The translations under genes were made by a program, and so were the position numbers. DNA of 64,000 nt, from positions 1-64,000 of the forward strand of contig CACYPS010000004.1 of assembly GCA_902776305.1 (NCBI GenBank), in the 5' to 3' direction. Positions 40,204 through 48,595 of this stretch are shown piece after piece (the first letter of the stretch is position 1; each line of letters starts with the position of its first letter). The notes under the pieces are model-generated. The model did no database searches. It worked only from the letters and a program-made list of their open reading frames with translations, and was not told where the DNA came from. The stretch comes from an uncultured Lachnospiraceae bacterium. Its GTDB lineage: Bacteria; Bacillota; Clostridia; Lachnospirales; Lachnospiraceae.

Positions 40204-40830
40204 ATGAAAAAAAAGTATGATCTGCTCACGCTCGTACAGCTGGCAATGCTGATTGCCATCCAGCTGGTCATGAAAGCAATCGGTCTCGGCAGTGTCCCCG
40301 TAGGTCCGCTCTATATGAGCTTCCTGACACTTCCGATCGCAGTCGGAGCCATATTGATCGGACCGGCAGCAGGTGCGGTTCTCGGAGCAGTCTTCGGCGC
40401 CGTCAGCTTCTATGATGCAATTACCGGCGGTTCCGTTATGACATCGGCTCTCTTCCAGGTAAGCCCGGTCAACACATTTATTCTTTGTGTTGTGACCCGC
40501 GTGCTTATGGGATTATGCACAGGACTTGTATTTGCAGCTGTGAAGAAGCTTGACAAGCATCACACATGGAGCTATTTCGTGGGATCGATCAGCGCCCCGC
40601 TCCTCAACACGCTGTTCTTCATGGGCTACATCGTTCTGGTATTCTACAACACCGATTTCGTTCAGGGATTGGTAGCATCGAAGGGTGCATCAAATCCGCT
40701 CATGTTTGTCGTTTTGCTCGTCGGTGTGCAGGGTATTATTGAGGCAGCTGCCTGCGGAGTGCTTGGAGCAGTGATCTGCAAAGCTCTCTCGGTGGTGCTT
40801 CGCAACCAGGTGAGAACTATAGGAGCATAA
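40204..40830 (+). CDS. ECF transporter S component
   Basis: The 208-residue membrane protein has about six hydrophobic segments with the S-component pattern: a basic start (MKKKYDLLTLVQLAMLIAIQ), VPVGPLYMSFLTLPIAVGAI, then GAVFGAVSFYDAITGG. It captures a vitamin or similar solute and docks with a shared EcfAAT module encoded elsewhere. The substrate is not identifiable, though relatives serve pantothenate and other vitamins. ATG 40204 follows GGGAGG by 9 nt; an in-frame TTG is 6 nt upstream. Confidence 0.85.
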   Translation: MKKKYDLLTLVQLAMLIAIQLVMKAIGLGSVPVGPLYMSFLTLPIAVGAILIGPAAGAVLGAVFGAVSFYDAITGGSVMTSALFQVSPVNTFILCVVTRVLMGLCTGLVFAAVKKLDKHHTWSYFVGSISAPLLNTLFFMGYIVLVFYNTDFVQGLVASKGASNPLMFVVLLVGVQGIIEAAACGVLGAVICKALSVVLRNQVRTIGA

Positions 40831-40847
40831 AAAATTATGATATAATG

Positions 40848-40890
40848 AAGGCTGTCACTAAGCAAAAGCTCAATGTGACAGCCTTCTTTC
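40848..40890 (+). terminator. Terminator after the ECF S-component gene
   Basis: Arms AAGGCTGTCAC (40848-40858) and GTGACAGCCTT (40875-40885), then CTTTCTTTT. On the opposite strand the right arm runs into the truncated nitroreductase frame. Confidence 0.8.
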
Positions 40891-41148
40891 TTTTGTATAC
40901 CCGAACGCCTCCTCCGCATGCGGCACTTTCTGCAGTTTTCCTGCGATGAAAGCGTCTGTCCCTGAAATGATCGGGGTCGAGAGACCGTTTTTCTTGGCGC
41001 TCATCACCTTCCATGTGATGGGCAGGCTGTAGGGGTTAGCGACGTTATGTGCGTATTGCATGATGTCCATAACCGTTTCTTTGTCCGGTGCTTTTCCGTC
41101 GAATGTCCGCACGCTTCTGCGCGATTTTACCAGTTCTAATGTGTTCAT
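40870..41148 (-). pseudogene. Nitroreductase N-terminal fragment
   Basis: The 92-residue frame starts NTLELVKSRRSVRTFDGK, a clear FMN-nitroreductase opening, and continues to SGTDAFIAGKLQKVPHAEEAFGY, then stops after KERRLSH. Relatives are about 250 residues, so roughly the C-terminal 60 percent is missing. The coding sequence is cut right at the terminator hairpin of the convergent ECF gene. GGAGG lies 7 nt before ATG 41148. It cannot form a full FMN site, so it is probably inactive. Confidence 0.75.
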
Positions 41149-41225
41149 TTTCATTCCTCCGGTTGACTTGTGTGAAAATATTTGATTCCCAATATATACA
41201 TATTCTGTCAAATGTGCAATAATAT

Positions 41226-41306
41226 ATCTTATCAGAACCTGCGAAGCAGGTTCAGCAGGATTCACGCAGTGAAGCCTGCGTTAGCCCCGTCAGGGGCTGA
41301 TAAGAT
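41226..41306. repeat. Four-way-junction inverted-repeat element
   Basis: An outer stem ATCTTATCAG (41226-41235) / CTGATAAGAT (41297-41306) encloses three hairpins in a row: GAACCTGC/GCAGGTTC (41235-41253), GCAGGATTCAC/GTGAAGCCTGC (41255-41279) and AGCCCC/GGGGCT (41283-41298). It is almost entirely paired in 81 nt. It could be a structured RNA or a mobile structured-DNA element. A further weak inverted repeat TTCCGAT/ATCGGAA lies at 41331-41354. Confidence 0.7.
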
Positions 41307-41486
41307 AACGAGCGACAATACGCGAAGCGGTTCCGATAATATTAACAATCGGAAGTACCGAAATTCCAGTAAAAAAGTTGGCTGCAGGGCTATAACGGTT
41401 GTCTCGCAGAAACAGAGTCAGAGTCGTGTATGCCGCTTAAAAAGCAATGTCCCATAGTTCTTGGAACGTAAACAGGAGGAAATAAC

Positions 41487-41984
41487 ATGGAAGAGAACAA
41501 AATCAACATTGAGGAACCTGTAGTTGAGACTGAAGAAGCTGCAGTTGAGGAAACAAAAGCTGTAGAAGAAATCGTTGCAGACAAAGCAGAAGAAGCTGCA
41601 GACATCTTCAATGAAGCAGTAAAGGAAGCAGCTGAAATAGAGGAAGAGGTTGTTTCTCCGACCGATGAGCAGGAAGAGTTCGTAGGGGAAGCTGAAGAAG
41701 CGGCAGAAGAAGTAAAAGCAATAACGGACAATATCGTAAACAAGATCAAAGAAGTGCTCGCTGACGGAAACGTTACTTTTATCCGCATCCGCAAAGATGA
41801 CAATGTTATACTGAATCTGCCGATGACAGCCGGCATTATCGGAACGGTAGTTGGTCTTGTGGCGGCACCGTGGGCTATTATTCTTGCGACAATTTCGACG
41901 ATTGGACTGAAGTGCATCGTGGAGGTTGAGAAGAAGGATGGCACGGTTGTGCTGATTCATGGGAAGAATAAGAATAAAGAATAA
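41487..41984 (+). CDS. DUF4342 domain protein with acidic N-terminus
   Basis: The 165-residue protein has an N-terminal Glu/Ala-rich helical part (about 1-85), then a DUF4342-like domain (about 85-160): KIKEVLADGNVTFIRIRKDD, a LNLPMTAGIIGTVVGLVAAP hydrophobic segment and a second one (IILATISTIGL). The hydrophobic pair suggests a membrane-associated hairpin. Function is unknown. AGGAGG lies 6-7 nt before the ATG. The four-way-junction element is 180 bp upstream. Confidence 0.75.
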   Translation: MEENKINIEEPVVETEEAAVEETKAVEEIVADKAEEAADIFNEAVKEAAEIEEEVVSPTDEQEEFVGEAEEAAEEVKAITDNIVNKIKEVLADGNVTFIRIRKDDNVILNLPMTAGIIGTVVGLVAAPWAIILATISTIGLKCIVEVEKKDGTVVLIHGKNKNKE

Positions 41985-42027
41985 ATAATAAATAATAAAA
42001 CTTCCTACAGTGCTTTAGAACGCCTCA

Positions 42028-42321
42028 TCGAAATATTGCTACGCAGGGACGCTGCACAGCATAAGTTCGATCACGGAAATCAAAGATTTCCTATCTCACT
42101 TATCTCGCTCGGTCTCGCTGGCAGCGGTACTAATAAAAATGCTTACGCTCGAATTTTTAAGGTACCGGCCGCTCGACGACGCCCTGCTTAAGCAATTATT
42201 TCGATTACGGCTTACCTTAAAGTGATGAGGGGAGGTTTCAATTAAGAAACGTAGTCCCCAAAGCGCATTAGTGAGCCATATCGAAATATTGCTACGCAGG
42301 GATACGGCATAGCATATGTTA
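42028..42321. repeat. Direct repeat pair, 253 bp apart
   Basis: Cores TCGAAATATTGCTACGCAGG at 42028 and 42281 are identical, each followed by related CAGCATAAGTT / TAGCATATGTT. No gene is seen in 41985-42412. Confidence 0.65.
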
Positions 42322-42421
42322 GATTGTGGCATGCATTGAAGAGACGAGAAGGAAGTTTTAGTAGAGAGATAAGATAAAGAATGTCACACCGTAGGGTGAG
42401 GCGAAAACTGAAATGAAATAT

Positions 42422-42461
42422 CCCGCGCTATGTTCTAATAAGGACAAAGCGCGGGTTTTTT
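42422..42461 (+). terminator. Terminator CCCGCGCT/AGCGCGGG
   Basis: Eight-bp arms (42422-42429, 42448-42455) followed by six T. No plus-strand gene ends close by; the nearest, the DUF4342 gene, ends 440 bp upstream. Confidence 0.8.
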
Positions 42462-42517
42462 ATTTCATAAGATGTATTAAAAGAGCGAGGAGTACATGCC
42501 GCGTAAGGCATGCAAAG

Positions 42518-42607
42518 CGTTTTGTTTCGCAGCTTAATCCAGAGGAGATAGCCGAAGTGTTCTTTATTTTCTGGCAGGGGATTTTCAAGCAGAGAGGATT
42601 AGAATAG
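42518..42607 (+). pseudogene. Possible coding remnant
   Basis: The frame reading VSQLNPEEIAEVFFIFWQGI then FKQRGLE and a stop looks protein-like, perhaps a TetR-type C-terminus, but has no start or upstream homology. Weak. Confidence 0.25.
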
Positions 42608-43147
42608 GGATCCCGTAAAGAATGTGTACAGCATCTCCTCCAACTCGTCCGCCGTCGCCGTGCACCCTTCGCGTGCATAGCAGCAAGCCACGCTGCTGAT
42701 CCCTCCGGCGTAGAAGCTGGCGGCGTATCTGCGTGTGCACGGATCTATATGTTCGAGGAAACACCCGCAGTCTGAAAGCGCTTCAAAGATGCTGTCATAA
42801 AGGAGATAGTCGATTTTGTTGCGGGAGAGCAGCTGAAGAAAACTGCGATTCGCTTCGATGTACTCGCTGTAGCTGCGACAAAGCATGCGGAGCCCGCAGG
42901 CATCCTTCCTGGTCGGGGTGAGCATCTCCTCGTCGGGGGTGAAACGGTATCTGGCCTGCAGGGTGAAGACCACGACATTTTCGCGGGACGTGAAGAGAGA
43001 GTAGAAAGTCTGGCGCGAGATACCCGCTTCCTTGCAGAGGGCGCTTATCGTGATGCGGTCATAGGGTTCCTCCTGCATCAAAGACATGAGAGCCCTTGCG
43101 ATCTGTCGTTGTGAGGATAGTGCGGTTTTGTTACTGCCACAGTACAT
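42599..43147 (-). CDS. TetR/AcrR-family regulator
   Basis: The 182-residue protein has a TetR HTH (about 10-58: RQIARALMSLMQEEPYDRIT, ALCKEAGISRQTFYSLFTSR) and a helical ligand/dimer domain. It is divergent from lon, with 370 bp between the genes. A palindrome in that gap holds the -35 boxes of both directions, so it is the natural candidate to repress lon and itself. The inducer is unknown. Confidence 0.85.
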   Translation of the reverse strand: MYCGSNKTALSSQRQIARALMSLMQEEPYDRITISALCKEAGISRQTFYSLFTSRENVVVFTLQARYRFTPDEEMLTPTRKDACGLRMLCRSYSEYIEANRSFLQLLSRNKIDYLLYDSIFEALSDCGCFLEHIDPCTRRYAASFYAGGISSVACCYAREGCTATADELEEMLYTFFTGSLF

Positions 43148-43205
43148 GGGATTACCTCTTGATATATTGAATTAGCCGGTCTTGCATGGCATAACCGGAT
43201 TACGC

Positions 43206-43403
43206 AAGATGGAATTACGGAAGTAGAAGGCAAAAGCTCGCTTACTTCGGTAAACTGGCGGCCCGAGCCAGAGAAGCCAAAGCTGCGAATACCGAAGTAT
43301 GAGCAAGAATGTCGTCTACTTCGGTAAATTGGCGGCCGCCGATCCAGCAAAGCAAGATGGAATTACGGAAGTAGGAGTCAAAAGCTTGAATACTTCGGTA
43401 AAT
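43206..43403 (+). repeat. 74-bp repeat array 2, in the tetR leader
   Basis: Three units with left arms at 43215, 43289 and 43363 (period 74): TTACGGAAGTAG or TACCGAAGTATG, each with a TACTTCGGTAAA partner. It lies between the tetR promoter and the tetR start. Confidence 0.9.
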
Positions 43404-43471
43404 GATAACAAAAACCTTGACAGATGTCAAGGTAGTGAAGTATGATGGTTAAAACTTGACAACTGTCAAGG
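43402..43471. promoter_or_regulatory. Shared operators and back-to-back promoters of tetR and lon
   Basis: Palindrome CCTTGACA-GA-TGTCAAGG (43415-43432) gives a plus TTGACA (43417-43422) with TATGAT (43441-43446, 18-bp spacer) toward lon, and a minus TTGACA (43430-43425) with TATCAT (43407-43402, 17-bp spacer) toward tetR. A second palindrome ACTTGACA-AC-TGTCAAGG lies at 43454-43471, centres 39 bp apart. Confidence 0.75.
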
Positions 43472-43519
43472 TTTATCTCGCTGGATTAATGAAAGCAACC
43501 CAACGGAGGAGGTATAAAT

Positions 43520-45820
43520 ATGTCAGTTTTACCCATATATCATGTCATTGCTCTGCCCGGCGCGAAGTTATGGCTGCGTCAGGAGTTCTACAGACAGCAG
43601 ACCGGCAAGACCGCATCGGTCGGAGATAAGGTGACTGTTCTGTTTCAGAAAGACCAGGTGTCCCGCAGCGAACTTACCGGGGACAGCTTTTACAATATCG
43701 GCACTGCGGGCAGCGTATCCAAGACGGACAGCAACGGTTTTATTACCGTGGATCTCAACTATCGTGTGAATGTCGAGGAGGTCGTTGTGATGCCGAACGG
43801 CAATATCAGCATGACGATGTCCAGAAAACCGGATGTGTTAGACTTGAATGAGGCCGAGGCAAAGAAGAGTTTCCGGGAAGTCAGAGAGCGCATACTAGAA
43901 TTTGCCAAAGGAAATAAGTGGGAGACGGTGCTGCGTACATTTGCGGGCTATTGGGATTCCATCTGGACCGTCGGTGCTGCGATGTCGCCCTGGATGAATT
44001 ATCAGGAAGAGGACTTCTTCGAGATGCTGAAAGAGGATTCTCAGGAAGCGCGATTCCATGCACTCGAAAGACTTCTGAGGGAAGGAATCGAGCTGGCTGA
44101 CGTGCAGTCGGCAGCGCAGACGGCTCAGCAGGAAGATTATGAGAAACTTTACCGCGAATCTGCGATCAAGAAGCAGATGGAGTACCTTCAGAAGGAACTG
44201 GACGAGATGCATCCGGAAAATGTCACGGAACTCCGCAGACTTGAAATCAAGCTGGAAGAAGCCGGGATGAATGAGGCAGCTCTGAAGGAAGGGCGAAAAG
44301 TGCTTCGCAGGTTGAAAGGAGAAGGGAGCAATAGTCCGGAGGCAGGTATGCTCACAGACTGGCTCGACCTTCTCACGAGTCTGCCGTGGAAGAAAGCATC
44401 TTCGCAAGAGATTTCAATCGAGGAGTCACGGCGCGTGCTCGACGCAGACCATGCCGGACTTGAAAAAGTAAAGAAGAGAATTTTGCAGCAGATCGCCGTG
44501 ATGCGTTTAAAGGGCAGACAGGCCGGATCGATTCTGTGCTTCGTGGGTGCGCCGGGTACCGGCAAGACGAGTATCGGGGCAAGCATTGCGAAGGCGTTGG
44601 ACCGCAAGTATGTGAGGGTCTCACTCGGCGGAATTCGAGATGAGGCTGATATCCGCGGTCATCGCCGGACGTATATCGGGGCGATGCCCGGACGAATCAT
44701 TGACGGGATTCACAAATGCGGCGCTTCCAATCCCGTAATGGTGCTCGATGAGGTGGACAAATTGTCGCAGTCCTATAACGGCGATCCGGCAAGTGCGCTT
44801 CTCGAAGTGCTGGATCCGGAGCAGAATTTCTCATTTACAGACCATTATCTGAATGTGCCGTTTGACCTGAGCGACGTGCTTTTCATTTGCACGGCAAATA
44901 CTCTTGATACGATTCCCGAACCTCTCCTCAACCGAATGGAGGTCATTCAGTTCCAGGGTTACACGCCGGTGGAGAAGAAGAGGATTGCGAGGGAACATTT
45001 GCTTCCGAAAGCCATGGAAGCCGTCGGAATTCCGGAAGGTGCATTGAATGTGACTGACGAGACGCTTGAGAGGGTCATCGATGACTATACGCGGGAGGCA
45101 GGCGTGCGCGGACTGAAGAAGCGGATGGATCAGCTTTGCCGCGCTGCAGCAGTCACGCTCGTCAGTGAGCCGGAGGCAAAGATCAAAATTGACGGAGAGA
45201 ATCTCGACGAATATCTGGATGCACATCCGGTGCATCGCAAGAAAGTGAAAGACAGCGGTCGACCCGGAATTGTGACCGGACTTGCATGGACGCCGGTCGG
45301 AGGGGATATCCTGTATATTCAGACTCTGCTGACAGAAGGTGACGGGAAGGTTACCGTGACAGGCCAGTTGGGCGATGTCATGAAAGAGTCCGCGCGGATT
45401 GCGGTGAGCCTGGTGAAGAATCTGATTCCCGAGGCAGCGGCAGCCCTGAAAGGTAACGATCTTCACATTCATGTGCCGGACGGGGCAACGCCGAAAGACG
45501 GACCTTCGGCCGGAATCACACTGACTACGGCGCTTGCATCACTGATTAGCGGCCACGCCGTACCGGTTACGGTGGCAATGACCGGCGAGGTATCTCTGCA
45601 GGGTGATGTGAATCCGATCGGCGGTCTGCCGGAGAAGCTGATGGCGGCACAACGGTCGGGAGTGACGCGTGTGTTCATCCCGAAGGAGAACCTGGATGAC
45701 CTGCAGGACGTAGCTGAGGAGGTGCGCGAGTGCCTTGAAATCATTCCGGTCGAGAGCGTGGCCGAGGTTCTTTCAGCGCTCGGTATTCCGTGTAGGGGAG
45801 CGGTGTCGATAGCCGGATAA
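43520..45820 (+). CDS. lon: ATP-dependent Lon protease
   Basis: The 766-residue protein has a Lon N-domain, a coiled-coil-rich region (about 200-280), an AAA+ module with Walker A GAPGTGKTS (about 344) and Walker B PVMVLDEVDK, and a proteolytic domain with catalytic Ser in KDGPSAGITL (about 660) and Lys in GGLPEKLMAAQ (about 705). It degrades misfolded and regulatory proteins in the cytosol. Size and motifs are normal. It has a strong GGAGGAGG site. A TetR-controlled promoter, rather than a CIRCE or heat-shock site, is unusual for lon. Confidence 0.95.
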   Translation: MSVLPIYHVIALPGAKLWLRQEFYRQQTGKTASVGDKVTVLFQKDQVSRSELTGDSFYNIGTAGSVSKTDSNGFITVDLNYRVNVEEVVVMPNGNISMTMSRKPDVLDLNEAEAKKSFREVRERILEFAKGNKWETVLRTFAGYWDSIWTVGAAMSPWMNYQEEDFFEMLKEDSQEARFHALERLLREGIELADVQSAAQTAQQEDYEKLYRESAIKKQMEYLQKELDEMHPENVTELRRLEIKLEEAGMNEAALKEGRKVLRRLKGEGSNSPEAGMLTDWLDLLTSLPWKKASSQEISIEESRRVLDADHAGLEKVKKRILQQIAVMRLKGRQAGSILCFVGAPGTGKTSIGASIAKALDRKYVRVSLGGIRDEADIRGHRRTYIGAMPGRIIDGIHKCGASNPVMVLDEVDKLSQSYNGDPASALLEVLDPEQNFSFTDHYLNVPFDLSDVLFICTANTLDTIPEPLLNRMEVIQFQGYTPVEKKRIAREHLLPKAMEAVGIPEGALNVTDETLERVIDDYTREAGVRGLKKRMDQLCRAAAVTLVSEPEAKIKIDGENLDEYLDAHPVHRKKVKDSGRPGIVTGLAWTPVGGDILYIQTLLTEGDGKVTVTGQLGDVMKESARIAVSLVKNLIPEAAAALKGNDLHIHVPDGATPKDGPSAGITLTTALASLISGHAVPVTVAMTGEVSLQGDVNPIGGLPEKLMAAQRSGVTRVFIPKENLDDLQDVAEEVRECLEIIPVESVAEVLSALGIPCRGAVSIAG

Positions 45821-45838
45821 ATATAGAAAATTGAAGCT

Positions 45839-45889
45839 CGGGGACGATTCCTGTCTCGCGGAAAAAACACGCGGCAGGAATTGTCCCCG
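45839..45889 (+). terminator. Hairpin after lon
   Basis: Arms CGGGGACgATTCCTG and CAGGAATtGTCCCCG with an inner CGCG pairing. There is no strong T-run, so termination may be partial. Confidence 0.6.
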
Positions 45890-45969
45890 ATTTGCGTAAG
45901 AAGCACCTTTGAGAGCCGTTCCGGAAATGTGATTCCTTCCGGAACTGTCTTTTAATAGAATTCTTTTGA

Positions 45970-46020
45970 TTGACCGCAAGAGTATACTTTGATATGATAC
46001 ATATGAATAGATGTTCATAT
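45970..46020 (+). promoter_or_regulatory. CadC-like promoter and operator
   Basis: TTGACC-N17-TATGAT (45970-45998) is followed directly by ATATGAATAGATGTTCATAT (46001-46020), a classical ArsR/CadC-type operator. Confidence 0.8.
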
Positions 46021-46103
46021 GATTACAGTACCAAAAGATAGGTGCCATGCGCTTGCGTATGGGGTGCTGAGCGGTACATATGAAAAAAGAACAGGAGACA
46101 ACT

Positions 46104-46463
46104 ATGGCTATCAATGATGTAGAACACTGTGACCTCACGGAAGTCCACGCGGAACGGGTGCAGCTCGTACGCGAACACATGCCGGCCGAAGACGAACTTT
46201 ACGATCTGGCAGAGCTCTTCAAGGTGTTCGGAGATTCGACGCGCATCCGTATCCTTTTCGCGCTCTTTGAGGAGGAAATCTGCGTCTGCGATCTTGCGGA
46301 GTTACTCAATATGACGCAGTCGGCGATTTCTCACCAGCTCCGCATTCTTAAGAATGCAAAGCTCGTGAAGAGCCGGAGAGACGGCAAGCAGATCATGTAT
46401 TCCCTTGCCGATGACCATGTCAATACAATCATCAATCAGGGACTCGAGCACATCGAAGAGTGA
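46104..46463 (+). CDS. ArsR/CadC-family metal-sensing repressor
   Basis: The 119-residue winged-helix repressor has EEEICVCDLAELLNMTQSAI with CVC in helix alpha-3, a cysteine near the N-terminus (EHCDL) and the alpha-5 metal site DDHVNTIINQGLEH. This pattern matches CadC-type sensors of Zn, Cd or Pb. AGGAG lies 6 nt before ATG 46104; the in-frame ATG at 46080 would add 8 residues. Operators of the same sequence lie before this gene and before the HMA/P-ATPase pair. Confidence 0.88.
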   Translation: MAINDVEHCDLTEVHAERVQLVREHMPAEDELYDLAELFKVFGDSTRIRILFALFEEEICVCDLAELLNMTQSAISHQLRILKNAKLVKSRRDGKQIMYSLADDHVNTIINQGLEHIEE

Positions 46464-46484
46464 CCGTCCCGGAAAGAGGTGAAT

Positions 46485-47513
46485 ATGGGAAAATATCAGA
46501 TTCTCGGCTGTCCATCCCTCCCCAACATCCCCTGGGAGGAGAAGCCGACAGAAGAATTCAAATGCGCTCCGATCTGGCGCTGCACGCAGAACCCGATCAT
46601 CGGAAGGAATCCGGTCAAAGGCGTGGCCAGAATTTTCAACAGCGCAGTCATGCCTTATAAGGGAGAATTCATCGGAGTTTTCCGCGGCGAACAGCCAAAC
46701 GGCATTCCGGCAATCTATCTGGGCAGAAGCAGTGATGCGATCAGATGGACATTTGACGAAGAAAAAATCCGTTTTGTTGATGAGGACGGCAATGAGTTCA
46801 TGCCGAGATACGCCTATGATCCGAGACTTGTCAAGGTGGAGGACACGTATTACCTGATTTGGTGTCAGGATATGTACGGCGCGGCGATCGGCATGGCGAG
46901 GACGAGGGATTTCGAGACATTTGTCAGGCTTGAGAATCCGTTCCTGCCCTTCAATCGGAACGCGGTGCTGTTTCCGCGAAAGATCAACGGAAAATACATG
47001 CTCCTCTCACGCCCGTCCGATAACGGACATACGCCGTTCGGAGATATTTTCCTTTCTGAGAGCCCGGACCTTGTTTACTGGGGCAGACATCGCCATGTTA
47101 TGGGGACATGTGACGAGTGGTGGGAAAATGTAAAAATCGGCGCCGGCTCTGCACCGATCGAGACTTCAGAAGGCTGGTTGCTGTTTTACCACGGTGTGAT
47201 TCAGACCTGCAGCGGGTTTGTATATTCGGTCGGCGGTGCTATTTTGGATATCGACGAACCTTCGCGAGTCAAATACAGATGCTCGGAGTATCTGCTGACG
47301 CCGGAGGAATGGTACGAGGAGAGAGGATTTGTTCCGAATGTGTGCTTCCCGTGCGCGACGCTGCATGATTCGGATACCGGCAGAATTGCGCTCTACTACG
47401 GAGCGGCGGACAGTTACGTTGCCTGTGCATTTACGACAGTCGATCTGATTATCGACTATATTAAGGAGCACAGTGTGACGAGAGAAGCGGACATTGAAAT
47501 CGGAAGGCGCTGA
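46485..47513 (+). CDS. GH130-family glycoside phosphorylase or hydrolase
   Basis: The 342-residue protein fits the five-bladed beta-propeller GH130 family: NPVKGVARIFNSAVMPYKGE, YDPRLVKVEDTYYLIWCQD (catalytic Asp region), NAVLFPRKINGKYMLLSRPS and KIGAGSAPIETSEGWLLFYH. GH130 enzymes mostly phosphorolyse beta-mannosides, producing mannose-1-phosphate; the exact substrate cannot be set. It follows the cadC-like gene by 21 nt, an unexpected partner for a metal regulator. AAAGAGGTG lies before ATG 46485. Confidence 0.85.
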   Translation: MGKYQILGCPSLPNIPWEEKPTEEFKCAPIWRCTQNPIIGRNPVKGVARIFNSAVMPYKGEFIGVFRGEQPNGIPAIYLGRSSDAIRWTFDEEKIRFVDEDGNEFMPRYAYDPRLVKVEDTYYLIWCQDMYGAAIGMARTRDFETFVRLENPFLPFNRNAVLFPRKINGKYMLLSRPSDNGHTPFGDIFLSESPDLVYWGRHRHVMGTCDEWWENVKIGAGSAPIETSEGWLLFYHGVIQTCSGFVYSVGGAILDIDEPSRVKYRCSEYLLTPEEWYEERGFVPNVCFPCATLHDSDTGRIALYYGAADSYVACAFTTVDLIIDYIKEHSVTREADIEIGRR

Positions 47514-47645
47514 GTCCATATTGGGCATAGTTGCGTTGAGAAGAGTATGCTTATATGGTATATTTTTCATGCGAACATATCACAGGTTCTTCTGTAGCTG
47601 AAAGAACAGACGCTTCAGCAAAGTCTTGAACGGGAGGTGTTTTGA

Positions 47646-47861
47646 ATGGACAGGGAATCATTTTCATTTGTCATTTATATGATCCATGCCTGTGCGAATC
47701 GATGGAGAAAAGTTCCGTCCGATGTTTATAAAATGTTACAGAAAACCGGATGCATAGATAATTACCTGGTTCCTCATTATGATATTCTTCATACTCAGGG
47801 AACAGATTATATTGTTGATGATATTGAAGAATATCTTGGAATCAGAGGAGTGAAAGTATGA
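47646..47861 (+). CDS. DUF3791 protein, possible antitoxin
   Basis: The 71-residue protein (SFVIYMIHACANRWRKVPSD, VYKMLQKTGCIDNYLVPHYD, ILHTQGTDYIVDDIEEYL) matches DUF3791. Members are typically encoded next to DUF3990 proteins. It ends in an ATGA overlap with the next gene. GGGAGG precedes the ATG. It is a candidate antitoxin or partner of the following ADP-ribosyltransferase-like protein; this role is inferred from genetic linkage. Confidence 0.75.
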   Translation: MDRESFSFVIYMIHACANRWRKVPSDVYKMLQKTGCIDNYLVPHYDILHTQGTDYIVDDIEEYLGIRGVKV

Positions 47862-48337
47862 TTGTTTATCACGGATCGATTATTACAGTAGATAGACCGG
47901 ATGTTAATCACTCCTATCGTCCACTGGATTTTGGTAAGGGCTTTTATGTGACATCGGTTCGAGAACAGGCTGAGCGTTGGGCCAGAAGAAAAGCAGCCCT
48001 GCTCGGAAAAGAAAAGGCAATTATAAGTGTTTACGAGATGAAGGAAAACACAGCTGGATTAAAAGTTAAATCATTTGCTCCGGATTTGTTGGATTGGATT
48101 GACTTTGTTTGTGAGTGCCGTGACGGAAAGACCGAATATCAAAAATATGATCTGATTTGCGGCAAGGTCGCCAATGATCGTGTCTTTCGGGTTGTGGATA
48201 TGTATCATACCGGTATTTGGGATAAAGAGAGGGCATTGAAAGAAATTAAAGTTTATCCTACATATGATCAGATTGCTTTTATTACGCAGAAAGCCATCGA
48301 AAGGTTGTTGGAATTTAAGTCTTTTCAGGAGGTATAA
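47858..48337 (+). CDS. DUF3990 protein, ADP-ribosyltransferase-like
   Basis: The 159-residue protein opens IVYHGSIITVDRPDV and has LDFGKGFYVTSVREQAERWA, the conserved DUF3990 core. The H in YHG and the Y in GFYVT fit the NAD-binding pattern of the ADP-ribosyltransferase fold. Some DUF3990 proteins are thought to act as toxins. The protein overlaps the DUF3791 gene by 4 nt and is followed by a third small gene, so the three form a unit. Confidence 0.75.
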   Translation: MIVYHGSIITVDRPDVNHSYRPLDFGKGFYVTSVREQAERWARRKAALLGKEKAIISVYEMKENTAGLKVKSFAPDLLDWIDFVCECRDGKTEYQKYDLICGKVANDRVFRVVDMYHTGIWDKERALKEIKVYPTYDQIAFITQKAIERLLEFKSFQEV

Positions 48338-48340
48338 TCG

Positions 48341-48571
48341 GTGAGCGAGGATGTATTGGAACGAATATATCAGGAGAGCCTTGAAGAACGAATTATCTTT
48401 TATCTGGCTGAAAAAGAAAAGATTTCTCTTGAAAAGGCAATGAACATTTATTATAGCAGTAAGCTTGCGAATCGAATTCACCAGGGAGAGTATGGGATCC
48501 AATACCTGGATTATAAAGTGCTGGTTCAGATTTTGTGTGAAACAGAGCCGGATCTTGTCCGGAAAGTGTAA
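48341..48571 (+). CDS. Second small DUF3791-like protein
   Basis: The 76-residue protein (RIIFYLAEKEKISLEKAMNI, YYSSKLANRIHQGEYGIQYL, DYKVLVQIL) resembles the other DUF3791 group and starts with GTG 48341, 8 nt after AGGAGG. It is 3 nt after the DUF3990 stop. Together with the previous two genes it forms an apparent three-gene cassette. Its role, second antitoxin or structural partner, is unknown. Confidence 0.65.
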   Translation: MSEDVLERIYQESLEERIIFYLAEKEKISLEKAMNIYYSSKLANRIHQGEYGIQYLDYKVLVQILCETEPDLVRKV

Positions 48572-48595
48572 AGGTTGAAAAAATCACGAAAGTTC

